DNA of 64,000 bases from CAYJAY01 sp964370715 (GTDB lineage: Bacteria; Bacillota; Clostridia; Oscillospirales; Ruminococcaceae), in assembly GCA_964370715.1 (NCBI GenBank), contig CAYJKJ010000002.1, forward strand, positions 128,712-192,711, read 5' to 3'. Below, piece after piece: positions 63,179 to 64,000 of this stretch. Below the pieces are notes generated by a model. That model did not search any database, was not told the DNA's origin, and saw only the letters and a program-made list of their open reading frames with translations. Each line of letters begins with the position of its first letter. The stretch's first letter is position 1. The translations under genes and the position numbers were made by a program.

Positions 63179-64000
63179 TTATTCTTTTTCAACATCCAAA
63201 AAAGCTTTGTCAAACGACATTGCGGGAGGTTGCGGTATCTGTTGTTGGAACGTCGTTGGCTGTTCTATCGGATAGGGTGGTTGCATAGGAACATAAGCCG
63301 GAACGGCTTGTTGGGTATACTCAGCCGGCATGACCGGCGGTTGTCCGTTTTGTTGATAGCCTTGCCCAAACTGTCCGTTTGGTATTGGAAACTGTATTTG
63401 GGGCATCGGTTGGCTATATTGTGGTTGCTGTATAGGAGGTTGTTGTGGTTGTTGAATGGGCTGTTGCACTTGTTGTGGTGATGGTTGCGATGGTTGCGAA
63501 GTTTGCTGAGCCGGTTGGCTCGCAAACTGCAGATCAATATTGCTAGGCAACTGAAACTGGATAGTCGGTTGCTCTATCGGTTTTGGTTGATATGGTATGT
63601 ATTGCGGAACTTCCGGTATCTTAAACTGAACCGTCGGCTGTTGTGGCTCGGCGAACTGGGGTACTTGCTGTTCTGCCTGTTGCGGTTCTGCCATCTGTGG
63701 TTGCACCGCTTGTGGCTCGCCGAATTGGGGCGCTTGCGGTTCTGCCTGTTGTGGTTCTGCCATCTGTGGTTGCACCGCTTGTGGCTCGCCGAATTGCGGC
63801 GCTTGCGGTTCTGCCTGTTGTGGTTCTGCCATCTGCGGTTGCACCGCTTGTGGCTCGGCGAACTGTGGTACTTGCTGTTCTGCCTGTTGCGGTTCTGCCA
63901 TCTGTGGTTGCACCGCTTGTGGCTCGGCGAACTGGGGCGCTTGCGGTTCTGCCTGTTGCGGTTCTGCCATCTGCGGTTGCACCGCTTGTGGCTCGGCGAA
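63179..64000 (-). CDS. Q/P-rich tandem repeat protein, 5' end beyond window
   Basis: The C-terminal part of a protein whose start lies beyond the window; the frame stays open to the last base and the repeat continues. The first 120 or so visible residues are 23-residue repeats built of AEPQAVQPQMAEPQQ and related words; then comes a Q/P/I-rich stretch and a short end, MSFDKAFLDVEKE. Low-complexity composition gives no family. An internal ATG at 63982 is not the start. Confidence 0.8.
   Translation of the reverse strand, partial: FAEPQAVQPQMAEPQQAEPQAPQFAEPQAVQPQMAEPQQAEQQVPQFAEPQAVQPQMAEPQQAEPQAPQFGEPQAVQPQMAEPQQAEPQAPQFGEPQAVQPQMAEPQQAEQQVPQFAEPQQPTVQFKIPEVPQYIPYQPKPIEQPTIQFQLPSNIDLQFASQPAQQTSQPSQPSPQQVQQPIQQPQQPPIQQPQYSQPMPQIQFPIPNGQFGQGYQQNGQPPVMPAEYTQQAVPAYVPMQPPYPIEQPTTFQQQIPQPPAMSFDKAFLDVEKE
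63642..64000 (-). repeat. 69-bp in-frame tandem repeat
   Basis: TGTGGCTCG recurs at 63642, 63711, 63780, 63849, 63918 and 63987, an exact 69-bp period (23 codons). Units differ at a few sites (for example CTCGG against CTCGC). The array runs off the right edge. Confidence 0.92.

Noticed and set aside
63642..64000. Tandem repeat considered as CRISPR
   Set aside because: Contiguous 69-bp units without spacers and in frame with an open coding region.

Overview
The window is a chromosomal segment of a motile, low-to-medium-GC Gram-positive anaerobe, most likely a member of Bacillota class Clostridia. The evidence is the flagellar gene content (FliY rather than FliN alone, CheC/CheD/CheV, FlbD, a TIGR02530-type protein, FlgM/FlgN, a DUF6470 protein), the GGAGG-type ribosome binding sites, the PstSCAB-PhoU-PhoBR cluster and Rnf-type membrane proteins. 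I cannot assign a genus. No flagellin, CheA, CheW, CheB or CheR gene lies in the window.

Layout. (1) 1-6.7 kb, minus strand: pstS-pstC-pstA-pstB-phoU-phoB-phoR, a complete phosphate uptake and sensing operon. A PHO-box-like repeat precedes pstS and a strong hairpin terminator follows phoR. (2) 6.8-10.7 kb: accessory genes, namely a YcxB-like protein, a PadR/HAAS regulator pair, a lipoprotein, a DUF6512-like membrane protein and a glyoxalase-I-like VOC protein. (3) 10.7-17.5 kb, minus: a dCache chemoreceptor and a 1536-residue secreted protein with about ten BIg2-like Ig domains. (4) 17.5-42.0 kb, minus: one very long flagellar/chemotaxis gene run, fliE-F-G-H-I-J-K-flgD-(TIGR02530)-flgE-flbD-motA-motB-fliM-fliY-cheY-fliO-P-Q-R-flhB-flhA-fliA-flgF-flgG-cheC-cheD-cheV. 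It closes at a terminator after cheV. A duplicated, highly structured 101-bp element sits between flgE and flbD. fliL and flhF/flhG are missing from their usual slots. (5) 42.0-42.7 kb: AT-rich divergent intergenic region. (6) 42.7-54.2 kb, mostly plus: flgM-flgN-flgK-flgL-DUF6470, an unrecognised minus-strand gene, a coiled-coil gene, an unusually long fliD, fliS, flgB, flgC and a second chemoreceptor. (7) 54.2-56.1 kb: dusB, a YtxH-like protein, and tRNA-Met and tRNA-Glu (minus). (8) 56.2-62.4 kb, minus: response regulator, histidine kinase, HtrA-like pseudoprotease, rpe, and rnfD-rnfE-rnfA homologues. (9) 62.7-64 kb: a DUF1622 membrane protein and the 3' end of a gene coding for a Q/P-rich 23-residue tandem repeat protein.

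The most unusual system is the rpe-rnfD-rnfE-rnfA run. RnfA and RnfE homologues are recognisable along their length, but all four intramembrane cysteines expected to ligate the [2Fe-2S] cluster are replaced, and rnfB, rnfC and rnfG are absent. RnfD keeps its family motifs. Directly upstream lie a two-component system and a membrane-anchored HtrA-fold protein that has lost all three catalytic residues. Together they may be a repurposed, iron-sulphur-free membrane module. Other points of interest are the repeat pair in the flagellar operon, the rearranged and reduced flagellar gene set, and several in-frame tandem repeats that could vary in length. All calls come from reading the sequence; no database search was run.
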